This document shows, one piece after another, positions 45,774 through 57,007 of a stretch of 64,000 nt of DNA (its first letter is position 1; the number at the start of each line of letters is the position of its first letter). The notes beneath the pieces are model-generated. The model did no database searches. It saw only the letters and a list, made by a program, of their open reading frames with translations, and was not told the DNA's origin. Source of the DNA: Hibiscus mutabilis. Lineage: Eukaryota; Streptophyta; Magnoliopsida; Malvales; Malvaceae. The DNA lies in contig CM033745.1 of the NCBI GenBank assembly GCA_019671005.1, positions 12,762,921 through 12,826,920 of the forward strand. Direction: 5' to 3'. The translations under genes and the position numbers were made by a program.

Positions 45774-47844
45774 ATGGTTGATAACGAAGATGCCAAAATT
45801 CAAACTACAGAGTTGGCGCTTTATAACGAGGATGAAGATGAGCATAATCAGGATAAAGATCGTTACAATAGTGAACCAGATTGTGAAATTGATACTAAAG
45901 AAGAACAAACTGATTATCTTGTTGACGATGACAAACATATAGATGATGAGAAGACCCTTGACTACTTCATTGACAAAAGCATATGTGACAAGATTAGGAA
46001 ACAATTGAAAGATTACGATGTGAATGATATGAGTATGCTGAAGTGGGAGACTTTAGATGATTGCATTGAGTTTTATCATACCTATACCAAAGTGAAAGGT
46101 TTTGGCATTCGAGTTGACCAAACAGTAAAAAGTCGAACTGGTGATCACATAATTGCAAAGAAATTGGTGTGTTGTAAGAAGGGATATAGTGCGGAAAAGT
46201 GGAGTAATTTTCCAAACAGAAAGCGTGAAGAAAAACCAACCTGCAGAGTTGGATGCGGAGCATTTATTAGATTCAAATTGGACGAACGATATCAATATTG
46301 GAAAGTTGTTAAATTCCAAGCAGAACATAACCATGACATGGTTCAGGCAACACAAGTTGCTTATATCAGGTATGTAATTCATTGATAAGTAATTTGTTAC
46401 ATACATACTAACTTATAGCTTATATATATTTAATGTTTTAATGATTTATTTTGTAGGTCATTCCGGAAAATTAGTTAGTTAGACGAAATTAAGATTAAGA
46501 GCATGCACCACTCTAGAATTACTCCAAGTAAGATGATGCGCAATTTCGTGAACAAAGCTGGTTCAATTGAAAATGTTGGTTTTCTACAAAAGGATTTGTA
46601 CAACTATCTATATAGAATTAAACGAGAAGAAGTGCAAGATGGTGATGCTGAAATGGTGATGGCGTATTTATATAGAAAGCAAGAATGTGATCATTTCTTT
46701 TTTGTGAGGCACACGAGGGATAAATTCGAATACTTGGAGAAGTTACTCTGGTGCGATGGTATATCATGTGCCGACTATAAAGAATTTGGTCATGTACTCG
46801 CATTTGATACGACTTACAAGTGCAACGCATACAACAAGCTGTTTGTTGTTTTGGTTGGTGTCAATCATCATCGAAATATAGTGCCATTTGGATGTGCATT
46901 GGTAGTAAACGAAAAAGAGGATACCTATGTGTGGGTATTACAAGAATTGATTAAAGCATGAGATGGATACAAACCACTTACTGTTATTACTGATAGAGAT
47001 AAGGCAATGGTAAATGTCATTTCTCAAGTACTACCCGGGGCAAAACATAGATTGTGTTTATGGCATATCATGAGGAACGTGCATTTTCATGCTGGACATA
47101 CTTTTCTTGATGGGTTTATGAGATGCGCTGACATGTGTAGAACACCATCAAATTTTGAAAGGGCTTGGAAAGAATTAGTGGAGAAGCACAAAGTTGAAGG
47201 AAAGAGATGGGTAGAAGAATTGTACAAAGATAAATAGAAACGGGCAGAAGCATATTTGCAAGGATATTTTTATACAAGTAACTGTATGTAAACTTTATTT
47301 GTATATAATGTTATATTTATTTATTTTATTAAACTAAATAATTAAACATTTTTGGTGTGCAGCAATGAGGACTACTCAATGGTGCGAGTCAATGAATAGA
47401 ACATTGAAAACTTGGTTGGACAAAAAGGTGATGTTGTATCGATTTGTTGAGAACTATAATAGACAACTGCAATTTCTAAGATGGGAGGAAGGTCATCAAG
47501 ACTACAAAACAATGGATGAACAACCGTATTGTGACGGTGTATTGAGAGCTTTAAAACGTAATGCAGCCCAGGTATATACGAAAAATTCTTTTGCTACATT
47601 GTGCAAAGAAATGTCCTATGAGGGTTATTATTTGGTCAAAAAAAGTGAAGTACACAATGAGTGCATGTGTTATTGGTTAGAGTATGTTGAAAAGGATAAA
47701 TGGTATATTGTAATGAAAGATACCACAAATGATATCATGCAAATCGTACACATAGATATCAATAAAGTATTAAATATTAAAAAAACAATAAAAACACTTG
47801 TATTAATAACATGTAAAATAACAAATATTGATTATAACATTTAA
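45774..47844 (+). pseudogene. FAR1/FRS-like MULE transposase, broken by stops
   Basis: Exon 1 (45774-~46370) starts MVDNEDAKIQTTELALYN with an acidic region, then the FAR1 DNA-binding domain: WETLDDCIEFYHTYTKVKGF, KKLVCCKKGYSAEKW, CRVGCGAFIRFKLDERY and AEHNHDMV (the C-C-H-H zinc finger). After an intron (GT ~46371 to AG 46456) the MULE core has HVLAFDTTYKCNAYNKLFV (first Asp), VLQELIKA, TVITDRDKAMVN (second Asp) and CLWHIMRNVHFHAGH. After a second intron (acceptor ~47362) the last exon reads MRTTQWCESMNRTLKTWLD, with SWIM-like remnants. In-frame stops near 46473-46480, 46961 and 47235 disable it. FHY3/FAR1 transcription factors descend from such transposases; the inverted repeats mark this one as transposon-borne, not a host gene. 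Confidence 0.88.
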
Positions 47845-47857
47845 CAAATATAGATAT

Positions 47858-49262
47858 CTATAATACCCAATTAGATAACCACTTTTCTAGAAAAACAGTA
47901 CGAGCATTGCCAACGTCCAAATCATTATTTTTGGCCATGTAAAGAGTGTTGGATTTATCATTCCAAGTAGCAACATTCGTACAAACTCTATTTTCTTCAG
48001 GCATTAAGTACTTCAAATATTGCTTGTACACATCACTTATCCTACTAGTTTCATTGCAATCTTCTGATAAGAGATCACCTAGCTCATATTTATACTGCAT
48101 GACATACATTTAACTCTTACAAATGATAATAACCTAAAAATTAAATGTCGATATTAAAAACTGTGTGTATAGTTTACACCTTTCTTGTTTTAAATTTAAT
48201 TTGAGCTTCTGCGACCAAATCTTCCGATCCTTTTTCAATCTCAAAATTACAAACCTTATTCTTGTTCCCAACCTGCACAATCAAAGGGTAATTGATCACA
48301 TATTTAATACAAATGAAATATTTGTACATAATTTCTTTCAAATTTCCACCCTACAAAGAAAATTATATTTTTCATCACGTTACTACCTCATTTTTTTAGA
48401 ACTTTCAACCTTTGATGTTTCTCCAATATCATTGCACTTTGTGTTTTTTCCTGCATCTACGCACCATACGATAAATATTATTTTTAAGCAAACAAATAAT
48501 ATCAAACTATAAGATGAAGTATAACCAATAAAGAATGATTTATACATACCTTTGTAATTGCTTTAGAAGTTATTGCTCTTTTTTATGTCATATCTTTCGA
48601 CTTCAGATCATCAGTCAAATCAGAACGTGCAGTCGAACATCTCACACTCTTTTCTGTTGAGAGTCTTTACTCTTTGACAATGGCTTGGGACCGTTAGACA
48701 TTTTAGGCCACATTTTTTACTTATTGGAGTTTCCTTCAACGTAACTAATTGATTAGGAAATCGATGGGGACTAAATTCAAAGTTAAAAACCTCGCTAGGA
48801 ATTTTTAGGAAACCATCTGTGTCAGTCTTGATTTTTGTCTTCAAAAGTAACTTCAAGTTTTCTTTTACCAATAGGTTCTAATAAGGGAGAATAATAATTC
48901 GTATCACAATTAATAAGTGGAGACATAATCGGTTTTTTAATACCACTCTCGATTTCTTCCTTCAATAATGCGGCAGTTAATCCTTCTTCCTTGTGAGATT
49001 TATTTTCTGAACCCTCATCTTTCAAAGGACCGCTATATAAATTAATCTCTTCTGATCTATTCTTTAAAGCATCCTCCTTTAATGATCTATTATGTATATC
49101 TTCTTCTTTTATTAAATCACCATCATGTATTGAACTTTTAACATTACTCGATGCTAATATGGTCACTAATTTTTCAAATTGGCCATTTAATTTCTCAAAT
49201 TGACCATTAAAATTTTCAAATTGACCATTCATTTTAACAAATTCCTTTTCAATATTTTGCAT
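47858..49262 (-). pseudogene. Decayed minus-strand gene of unknown function in FAR1-type MULE
   Basis: Open pieces on minus: 49262-48822 (MQNIEKEFVKMNGQFENFNG, with NGQFEKL repeated three times at a 7-residue step, likely coiled coil, then acidic KEE/KDE repeats), 48871-48620 (SPHRFPNQLVTLKETPI) and 48109-47858 (YKQYLKYLMPEENRVC, then ARTVFLEKWLSNWVL). They may be exons of one gene convergent with the transposase. I do not recognise a family. Two-gene MULEs often pair a transposase with a second protein; whether this is one is inference. Confidence 0.4.
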
Positions 49263-49551
49263 CGAATGAATGAGTATCTCAAACTTGTGATCACTCTGAT
49301 AAGGAGTTCTTATGTTTTCCTCATGTACAACTTCAGCTTTTTCCTATATGTGTATAAAATAATAATCTTAACAAAAAAATTAACACTATTATTGAAATTT
49401 CAGGTAATTATAATGAATGTACCTCGTTGTTTGTCTTCTCCGGACACATGTCGGTATGACGCTTGCACTCCATCATCGTAACTTATTTTGAAGGCGTTAA
49501 GTTTAGATCCATCATCTACGTTAAAGAGTTAAAATCTAAACATGCATGCAT

Positions 49552-49797
49552 CAAACTTAAACCAACAATATTGAAGGATCGAACATATCATACCAGTACG
49601 GTCTTTAACACGTACCGGTATACTATTTTGGAGATAAATTCCAATAGTAGCTAAATGTACCGGTACGCAGCTAGTACCGGTACAGATAAACCCGCGTACC
49701 GGTACGATGAAACCACCGTACCGGTATAGACGACGAACTGTGATTTAGGGATTTTGAATCAGACATGAGGTTTAGGGTTCTAACATACAAATTAGGT
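49552..49797 (-). repeat. Right inverted repeat with GTACCGGTAC palindromes
   Basis: Reverse complement of the left repeat with small changes. Palindromes are at ~49609, ~49656, ~49674, ~49695 and ~49719. The beginning overlaps no coding sequence. Confidence 0.88.
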
Positions 49798-50227
49798 CAT
49801 ATATGTATTGGTCGAACATGTGATGTGTGAATTACTTCCCAACTTTAATGTCATTACCTTTTATTTACTTTACTATTTTTTAGATTCACTTAATGAAAAT
49901 TATCTTTGATTTTATATGTTCAATTTACCAGATTTTTCAGTTTCCAATAACAAACATAACATGACATTTCAAATACTGAAAACAACATTACAATAACTGA
50001 AAATACATTACAATAACTGGAAACTACATTACCATATACTAGAGGGTTAATGCAAAACACATTCTAAGATTCCATTACACATTGGAATCTTACAAAAAAA
50101 AACCTAAATCCTCAAAACTCCCCATTAATAGTCATAACCTAATTTCAACTTCCTAAATCACATGATTAAGAACAACAATTGAAGCACAACTTCCTAAATC
50201 CCATGATTAAAAATAACAATTGAACCA
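49798..50227. other. AT-rich spacer, no gene seen
   Basis: Contains short CATTACAATAACTG(A/G)AAA repeats (49985-50035) and CTTCCTAAATC(A/C)CATGATTAA twice (50150 and 50190). No coding signal. Confidence 0.4.
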
Positions 50228-50533
50228 CTAGGAGAAAATTTTCCCCAAAATAAAACCCACCAAAACAGTAGCACCAATAAGCAAACTTCCAACAATTCTT
50301 TGCTTCTTTCTTTCTTCCTCCATTGCATAAACTTTTTTAAAAAGACCAACAATAACTCCTTTTAACCTATCACTCACTGGTGGATCAAACCAAGAAAAAA
50401 ACTTGTAACTCCTAACCCCATTTCAATAATTTCCACAGCCCCAAAACCTCATACCTAGATTTTCATAAGTCCAACCTATTGTTAGCTTCGAGCGAACCTC
50501 ACAATAGCACACACAATCCATCTTTGCATCCAT
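50228..50533 (-). pseudogene. Small GRF-type zinc-finger membrane protein gene with one stop
   Basis: On minus, the ATG at 50533 starts MDAKMDCVCYCEVRSKLTIG, then WTYENLGMRFWGCGNY, a TGA at 50423-50425, and in the same frame KFFSWFDPPVSDRLKG, a basic coiled region (EEERKKQR) and a hydrophobic end (IVGSLLIGATVLVGFILG) to the TAG at 50228. C-x-C, RRF-like RFWGC and FFxWFDPP define the GRF zinc finger; the whole would be about 101 aa with a C-terminal transmembrane helix. Such small GRF-TM proteins occur in many plants and often sit near transposons. The single stop is the only visible defect. The upstream flank (50690-50885) ends in a MULE-like terminus, so it may have been carried by an element. 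Confidence 0.75.
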
Positions 50534-50689
50534 TTTCTTCTACAACCTCTAAGAAATTTGGTTCTTCTCGGCAGAATGTTGAGAAAGAATAGAGAAAATG
50601 TTAGAAATGTGTTTAGGGTTTGTGAAATGAACACTTTATAGAGTATTTTTTTCAAAATATTTAGGTGGAACGCTGATGTGGACTGGTGT

Positions 50690-50886
50690 GTATCCAATGT
50701 GGAAAAAAACTCAGTCGCCGTTAATTTTAACCAGCCAAGTCAGCAACGCCGTTTGGTTTCTAACGGTTGGTGGTCACATTGAGACCATTTAAATAGTTTG
50801 GCAGTTTAATTGCTTAGAAAAAAGTAATGTAATCAAATTGCTACTTTATCAAAAGTAAGGTGGTCATTGAAGTAATTTACCCTAAA
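50690..50886 (-). repeat. MULE-like terminal sequence upstream of GRF gene
   Basis: On minus it reads GGGTAAATTACTTCAATGAC, CACCTTACTTTTGATAAAGT and later GTTGCTGACTTGGCTGG and CCACATCAGCGTTCC. The 18658-20196 foldback has the same sort of start (GGGAAAACTACAC...GGTCA) and the same GCTGACTTGGC / CACATCAGCG pair. I could not find its partner end. Confidence 0.5.
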
Positions 50887-51503
50887 GAAAACTAAAAGCA
50901 AAAAAGAACATGCATGCACGTGGGTTAGACAACCAACTACTAACTGATTATATATTGCCCATTTGCCGCAGCCCGATAAACTTTTCTTTCACGCGCTTTC
51001 AACATTAAATTTTCAATTACCCATTTCACCACTTGGACTTTTCAACTTAAAATAAGCGTTTAAATTATTTTTTAGGTGTTTAAACTTTATTTTATCTTTT
51101 TAGGTGTTTAAAGTATTTTTTTATACAAATTAGTGTCTTAATTGACCTTAAAATAGGCGAAAAATAATAGTTTAGGCACTTAAAAAGGGTAAAAACAAGT
51201 TTAGATGCCTAGAAAGGAAAAATATGATAATTTAGTCATTTATTTTGATATTAAGCCATTTAAAATATTAAATAAATAATTTTAAGTTTTTATCCTATGC
51301 ACCGTCGCGGGGGAAATTCCACAAACGCCTAGTTTTAGGGTTTAAATGCTAGGATTTAGGGTTAATGTTTTAGGGTTTAGGTTTGGTGTTAGATTTTTAA
51401 TGTCTAAGAATAGAATTTGTGGTCTAAGCCTTAAAGTTTAGGCTTTAAAATTTAGGGTTTATGGTCTTAAAATGGATACGTGATAACTTTTGAAGCTCGC
51501 ATG
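50887..51503. other. AT-rich spacer with telomere-like words
   Basis: 51030-51250 has repeats of TTAGGTGTTTAAA. 51320-51475 has many TTTAGGGTT-like words, the degenerate look of the plant telomere unit TTTAGGG without regular spacing. No gene. Confidence 0.4.
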
Positions 51504-51735
51504 CGTGGGCGGAGCCAGAAATTTATTCAAAATGTGTTATTTTTTAAACGGTATTTAAGGAGGATTAATTATTTATAAAACGGTGTCAATTATTTATAAA
51601 GGAGTTTCACTTTATTTATAAAAGAGTGTCATTTATATATTTTTAATTTTTTATATACAAATTATATAGAAAAAAATTCTAAAATTTTTTGGAGTGTCAT
51701 TAGACACCCTATGCTATTACTTGGCTCCGCCCATG
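51504..51735 (+). mobile_element. hAT MITE, second copy (232 bp)
   Basis: Ends CGTGGGCGGAGCCAG and, on minus, CATGGGCGGAGCCAA. It is flanked by CTCGCATG (51496-51503) and CCCGCATG (51736-51743), 7 of 8 matching. Internal sequence matches the element at 18563-20333, including GGAG(G/T)TTAATTATTTATAA and TAGACACCC. Confidence 0.9.
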
Positions 51736-51743
51736 CCCGCATG

Positions 51744-53009
51744 TAAAACAAATTTAGTGACAATACATCAAATAATTACTCATAATTTTAATGTGCTAAT
51801 TTTTAATAATAATATATTTGGTAAATGGTACTGACTTGCCTGAGGATTGGCAATGCCGCGAGCTCAGCTCTGCCTAAGTTATATTATTTAAATTTCTATA
51901 ACTGTCAAGTCACCCAATTAACGACAGTTAACGACTTAGTGACTATTTTTTAATAAAAGTTAAAATTTAATATTCATTATATAATATTTAAAAATTTGAT
52001 GATCATTTTATATTTTTAGAGATAATTTAGTAACTATTTGTATGCTTTACCCTTGAAAATGTGGTGAATGGCGCGTGGGGGAGGAGGTTGAAAAGAATAA
52101 GAGAAATGAATGGATAGGGTTGAAACCTACCAGCTCCAGCTCCAGCTCCAGCTCCGCACCAGCAAAGTTTCCTGAAAATTCTCATTAATACGGCTAGCTA
52201 GAATCTTCTTCTTTTGTCTTTACGTAAAAGTCAATCTCCCTCCCTATTTATTATCTCTCTTTCTCTGTATTTTATTTGCTTCTTTTGTTTCTTTACCAAT
52301 CCACTTTCGTTCCATCGCTAAAACTTATAAAGGTGATATATGAATATATATAATTCGAATGTTTTACATTTTTTTGACATTAGAAAAAAATAAAATGTTG
52401 AGATTAACAGTAAAAAATAAGAAAATTATCACAAAAAAATATAAGAAAATAATCTTAGTCATTCATTCTTATTTAACGGTTTAAAAAATATAAAAATAAT
52501 TAAATTTTACACTATGTAACCCTATACATGCAATCAAGTTTCTTATTAACGTATTGAGTGAATTACTCACTAGTCATCAAATTATTAGATGCAATTTAGT
52601 TTGGTTAGCAAACTAAAAAATTTACAAATTGATTACTAATGTTACAGTTTAGTTGCAATTTAGCCACCATTTTGTTAAATGGATAATGAAGGGTGTTATG
52701 CTTTTTTATATTTTTGAATTAGGACCAAATTAATGAGCTTTGTAAATGCGAGGGCTAAAGCTATTGAATTGTTTGATATTGAAATTAAATTGATTGAATT
52801 TGTGAGTGTTGAGGATTAAATGTGTAATTATATCAATTTAAAAATGGCACATCAGTTCCTTCACTATTAATTTAACGATAATGACTAAACTAAGTGACTA
52901 AGTTTGCAAGATTTTTAAATTGGTGACTAAAATAAACACATCACATAACTTGGTGAGTAGTGAAATAGTTTATCCTAAAAGTTCCGAGGTTAAATTAGGG
53001 TAGTTCGCG
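51744..53009. other. Intergenic spacer; (CAGCTC)n at 52131-52155
   Basis: No coding signal seen. A (CAGCTC)4 microsatellite lies at 52131-52155 in a short GC-richer patch (52060-52190). From 52540 to 52980 the phrase TAGTCA(T/C)-AAATTAT / AACTTGGTGAGTAG suggests weak inverted ends of an old MITE. Confidence 0.4.
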
Positions 53010-53285
53010 GTACGGCAAGTTACGGTGCGGCACCAACTGAAAATGTTATAAGATTTGAAACATGGAACTGAAAATGTTATACTGTTTGATAAACATTTTT
53101 GGTACTTATAAAAGCTTAAAATGTTATCGAAAGCGATAAAAGTTTCGATACTCGAAGTTAAAGTTTCGATATTTACCACCAACTGAAAATATTATTAAAC
53201 AGTGTAACATTTTCAGTTTCATGTTTCAAAAATTATAACATTTTCGATTGGTGTCGCACTGTAGCCGCATTATAGTCTGTCGTAT
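53010..53285. repeat. Foldback (MITE-like) element
   Basis: The left arm GTGCGGCACCAACTGAAAAT, GTTATAAGATTTGAAACATG and GTTATACTGTTTGATAA pairs with the right arm (53180-53275) read on minus: GCGACACCAATCGAAAATG, GTTATAATTTTTGAAACATG and GTTACACTGTTTAATAA. The ~40-bp central part contains ATCGAAAGCGAT. No coding content. Confidence 0.88.
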
Positions 53286-53950
53286 GTTAGACACGCCCGT
53301 AAAAACTTATAAAGATGATATTATTTTTTTTAAGTGATTCAAGTTTGAGCACTGTAGTTTGTACGGTGTGTGTTTCTTTTTAAAAGATTAAAAGTAAAAA
53401 ACATACAATATCATGTAAGCACACCAGAAAATTAAAAAATAATAATTTGATCTTTGATGCGTTGAATTTATATATTTTTATATAATTTTTTCATTTCTTC
53501 AAAATTTTATATACTTTTAATTCTAATTTATTTATTTCATAAGAATTGTTTTTATATGTTTATTAACATAATTCATAATTATATGTAGGGTAAAATTTTG
53601 ATGCACATACTGTGTAATATTTTACACAAGTCTGCATATTTACACTATAAACCATAAATTTTAAATTTCTAACTCTAAACTGTAAAAACTAAATCCTAAA
53701 ATCCAAACTCTAAACCTATAGCCTAAATTCTAAATATTAACCTTAAATTTTAGGCATAAAACGAAAAACTGCCCCCAACATTTGATTGAATAGTCAATTT
53801 AGCCCATATTCCTTTTTGGAGCAATTCAACCCTCAACGTTTTATTTTGGGTCAAAATTATCCCTCCGCGGATGAAAATTATCAATCAACTAGCGGTAAAT
53901 GACTTGAAATGACGGGAAAAACCTACATCGCAGTGCATGCTGACATGGTA
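53286..53950. other. AT-rich spacer, no gene seen
   Basis: 53640-53760 has many CTAAA/CCTAAA words without regular spacing, similar to 51.3 kb but on the other strand. 53765-53950 has ordinary repeat-like wording (TTTAGCCCATATTCCTTTTT) up to the LTR boundary. Confidence 0.4.
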
Positions 53951-55355
53951 TGTAACACCCTCGACCCGGATGTCACATTTGGGCCTCAAGCCCAAAACTA
54001 CAACCATAAAATTTCCAACCTAGTTTAGCCCAACCACGTCCATTTCATAAAATACATTAAGTTCAAACGGTTCAAATAAAAATAATAGTTAAAATGTTAC
54101 ATGGGGAGCTCCATTTAAAATACATAATTAAAAGCATTCGACACTTAAGTTAAAATCCAAAATATGAGTTACAATAAAACCATAGGGTCCTACGAATACA
54201 TAGCCCAAACAATCTAATTATTGTACTCGGACAACAAGTCGATGTTGAAGTCCTACTCCAATAGCGCCCCGACGATGCATGTCAACCTGCTAACCTATGA
54301 ACGAAAACAACAATTTCGAACGTTGAGCTAACGAAGCTCAATGGATACGCTTCCACTAAACCATGCTTCTTGCAAATCATAAATAAGAGCATGTAACAAG
54401 AGATGATGTCATGGAAATACGATCATATCAATATGGTACTACCAATAGCCATCTAATCATATATCAACAATAAGAATATAAACAGTCTCACAAAGCAATC
54501 ATACGTATAGTACCAACAAACCTGGAGTGAGGCCAAGTCCCACTAAGCACCGAGTTCATACACTTATGCTCGAAATCTCTCATCGAGCCTTCGAATGAGT
54601 CCTGGTCCCACTAAGCATAGGGTTCATACATTCAGAAATCTTTAACCATGTGTTGCAACACACTTTTCTCATATGAGTATTAGGAAAACTCGTCAAACAA
54701 GGTGACTCAATCATAATAATGCCCTTACGAGGCATACAACAATTATTCAACCCACTAAGGGTCCTTATTAATATAACACAACAATTCACCCAAGGTTCTA
54801 ATAAGTTAATTACTCATTAAGTTCATACGTGAGGTTTAAATCTCGATTCCTTAGTTTTACTATTCATTTTACCCCTTTAAAAGCTCATTGGGCCTTAGTC
54901 CTCAAATTATAGGTCCCTCGAACACAAAATATATTTTTCGGGCAGATTACCAAAAGCGTATTGATACTCGAGTATCGATACACCCCTAGGGTATCGATAC
55001 CCAACAAGGCATATCGATACCAAACTTTGCACACACAGGGTTAACCAGCTACCTCGTATTGAAACACGAAATCGTGTATTGATACCCCCAATGGGTATCA
55101 ATACGCCCTCAAGCATACCGATACCTATTTTGGCTACTGGAATTATCGTTCAACAAGGGGTATCGATACCCTCCTTAGGTGTATTGATACACCCTTCAAG
55201 AATTGCATGCGTTCAACACATTTAACATAGGGTATCGATACGTGTTCAACCCGTATCAATACTCGAACCCATAACTCACTTGCTGGAGTTCGCAATTCAC
55301 TCCAAACACCCTCAAACTTTTAAAACCCCAAATTGTGCCTACAAGTTATGGAGGG
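53951..55355 (-). repeat. Inverted, truncated Ty3/gypsy LTR
   Basis: The first bases TGTAACACCC are the inverse of GGGTGTTACA, the LTR 3' end. Matches on minus to the LTRs at 9936-12516 and 15832-17978 include the AACATTTTAACTATT and GAGCTCC words, the GATAGGTTAGCAGGTTGAC segment, the palindrome cluster, and CCATAACTTGTAGG at 55331-55350. It is a diverged relative, not a duplicate. It stops at 55355 where the Ty1/copia LTR begins, so the rest should lie beyond the window. Confidence 0.82.
54957..55260 (-). repeat. TATCGATAC palindrome cluster (inverted LTR)
   Basis: About twelve exact or one-off copies of GTATCGATACCC alternate with CCCAA(T/C)-type spacers, as in the 5' LTR at 10.9-11.15 kb. 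Confidence 0.88.
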
Positions 55356-56622
55356 TGTATTGGGATGATCAATCAATGGTGAAAGTAGCTAAGAGGGGGT
55401 GAATTGGCAATAAAAATGATTTGGAAGCAAATTGGAAAATAAAAAGATTTGAGACACGAGGATTTATAGTGGTTCAACCTTTTAACAAGGTTTACATCCA
55501 CTACCTTAGCTTCCCACTAAGGATTTTCCAAATTCACTATGAATTTCTTCCCTTTTTCTAGATTAAAAGGTCAACCTTTTACAAACTCAAAGCTTTCTAC
55601 CCAAAGCTTTAAGAACAACTCTCTTTTACTAGAAAATGTTTAGCAAACTGAAAAATCCTTTAAAAGGTGAAGTCTTTTCCCAATTACAAGTTCACTCAAA
55701 CCCAATACTTGAATAAAAAGATTACAAATATGAACACTCAAGTGGGTTACAAGCACTTGACTCTAATAGTCTCAAGATGGTTGGATTTGTGCTTGAATGC
55801 TTAAGACTTGTTCAATAGTTGTTGTTGTAGCTTTGGAGACTTGATTATATACCTCATCATTGATTTCTAACCGTTTAGGTAGTTGAGATTATCAATATAG
55901 CTATTGGGATGCATTCTTCCTGCAATAAATGTTGTTAAGTAGATAGGTGTATCGATAGGTGAACATTTGTATCGGTACCTGTCATAAAAAGAAAGAGCCG
56001 TTGTATAAGGGGGTATCGATACGCGGGAGGACTATTAGTACGTAGAGTGTATTTTATAAAAGGGTATCGGTATAAGCTACGCCGTATCGGTACCAGTTTT
56101 GCTCACTAAAATCTGAGAAAGCTGTGAACCAAAAAAGGTTTCGGTACACCTAAGGGCGTATCGGTACAGTATAACAACTTTTCAAATTTATAGTTCCAAT
56201 AAATTGACAAGATAACAGTTAAAAATTTATTACTAAAGATCTTAAAAATCTAAACACCTCGTATCGGTACGCATAAAGTCGTACTGATACTCAAAGGTCA
56301 TTTAGTTCCCATGTATTAATGGCATCCCGATACGGCTACACGCGTATCGGTACCCAATAACCATTAAGTATAAAATAGTTTTCCAGTAGCTAAAATTTGT
56401 ATCGATACGGCTAAAGATGTATCGATATACTTGGACCAAACTTGGCTATTTGAGTACAAAAATACTTAAAAATATTTAGGGTTTTAGTTTTTGAAGTATA
56501 AACAATTTTAAGTTCGAATCTTTTTCATTTTGTGACACTTTTTGAGTACTTAAAAATTTATCCAATGTTACAAATTGGTCCTTGAAATCCTTGTTATATC
56601 AAAATCAAATATTAGTTTTACA
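55356..56622 (-). repeat. 3' LTR of Ty1/copia element
   Basis: On minus it runs from TGTAAAACTAATATTTG (56622), right after the polypurine tract, to TTGATCATCCCAATACA (55356), 1267 bp with TG...CA ends. The outer part has ATTTATAGTGGTTCAACC and GAGGGGGTGAATTGG words typical of copia LTRs. The middle has the TATCG(A/G)TAC cluster. The outer end is inferred from where similarity to the Ty3/gypsy LTR stops. Confidence 0.75.
55941..56430. repeat. TATCG(A/G)TAC cluster in copia LTR
   Basis: About a dozen copies of GTATCGATAC or GTATCGGTAC are scattered here. The same words appear again at 58712-58850 between the extra ORF and pol. The Ty3/gypsy LTRs in this window have the same core although the elements are unrelated. 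Confidence 0.85.
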
Positions 56623-56640
56623 ATCTCCCCCTTTTTGATA
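56623..56640 (-). promoter_or_regulatory. Polypurine tract of copia element
   Basis: On minus AAAAAGGGGGAGATTG immediately precedes the LTR start TGTAAAAC at 56622. The spacer from 56641 to 57007 is AT-rich without a gene. Confidence 0.8.
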
Positions 56641-57007
56641 TAACAAAACCAAAGTAATTTTTTAAGTCTTTTTGAAAAATACTCCCCCTTTCTTTAAGGC
56701 TAAAAGATAGTTTATTTTAAAAAGCTTTTTGAAAATTTAATCTCAATTTCTCCTTCCCCTTTTTGTTAGATCAAAATCAATAGGGTAAATAAAGCAAAAT
56801 ATAAAACAATAAATAACTCTAAGCATAATTAAACAACATAAAATTTATAAATTCAAATAATAAGGTTCAAAGCAACATAATAATCCAACTTAAACTTAAA
56901 ACATAAACCAAAGCAAAGAAAATAAAGTCATAGGAATTCAAATAAAAAACATAGGTGCATAAAACTTAAATCCTAATATGATATGATATGATATTATATG
57001 CAAGAGC

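Larger units (their letters stand above)
45413..49797 (+). mobile_element. FAR1/FRS-type MULE with long inverted repeats
   Basis: 45413-45660 and 49552-49797 are inverted repeats with high similarity, from CCTAATTTGTATGTTAGAAC to TTCAATATTGTTGGTTTAAG. Between them are a FAR1-like transposase on plus and decayed minus-strand frames. I could not find a matching 9-bp duplication outside the repeats, so the true ends may extend beyond them on one side or be truncated. Confidence 0.75.

Noticed and set aside
51320..51475. Interstitial telomere repeat
   Set aside because: TTTAGGG-like words lack regular 7-bp spacing; AT-rich low complexity suffices. The same holds for 53640-53760 on the other strand.
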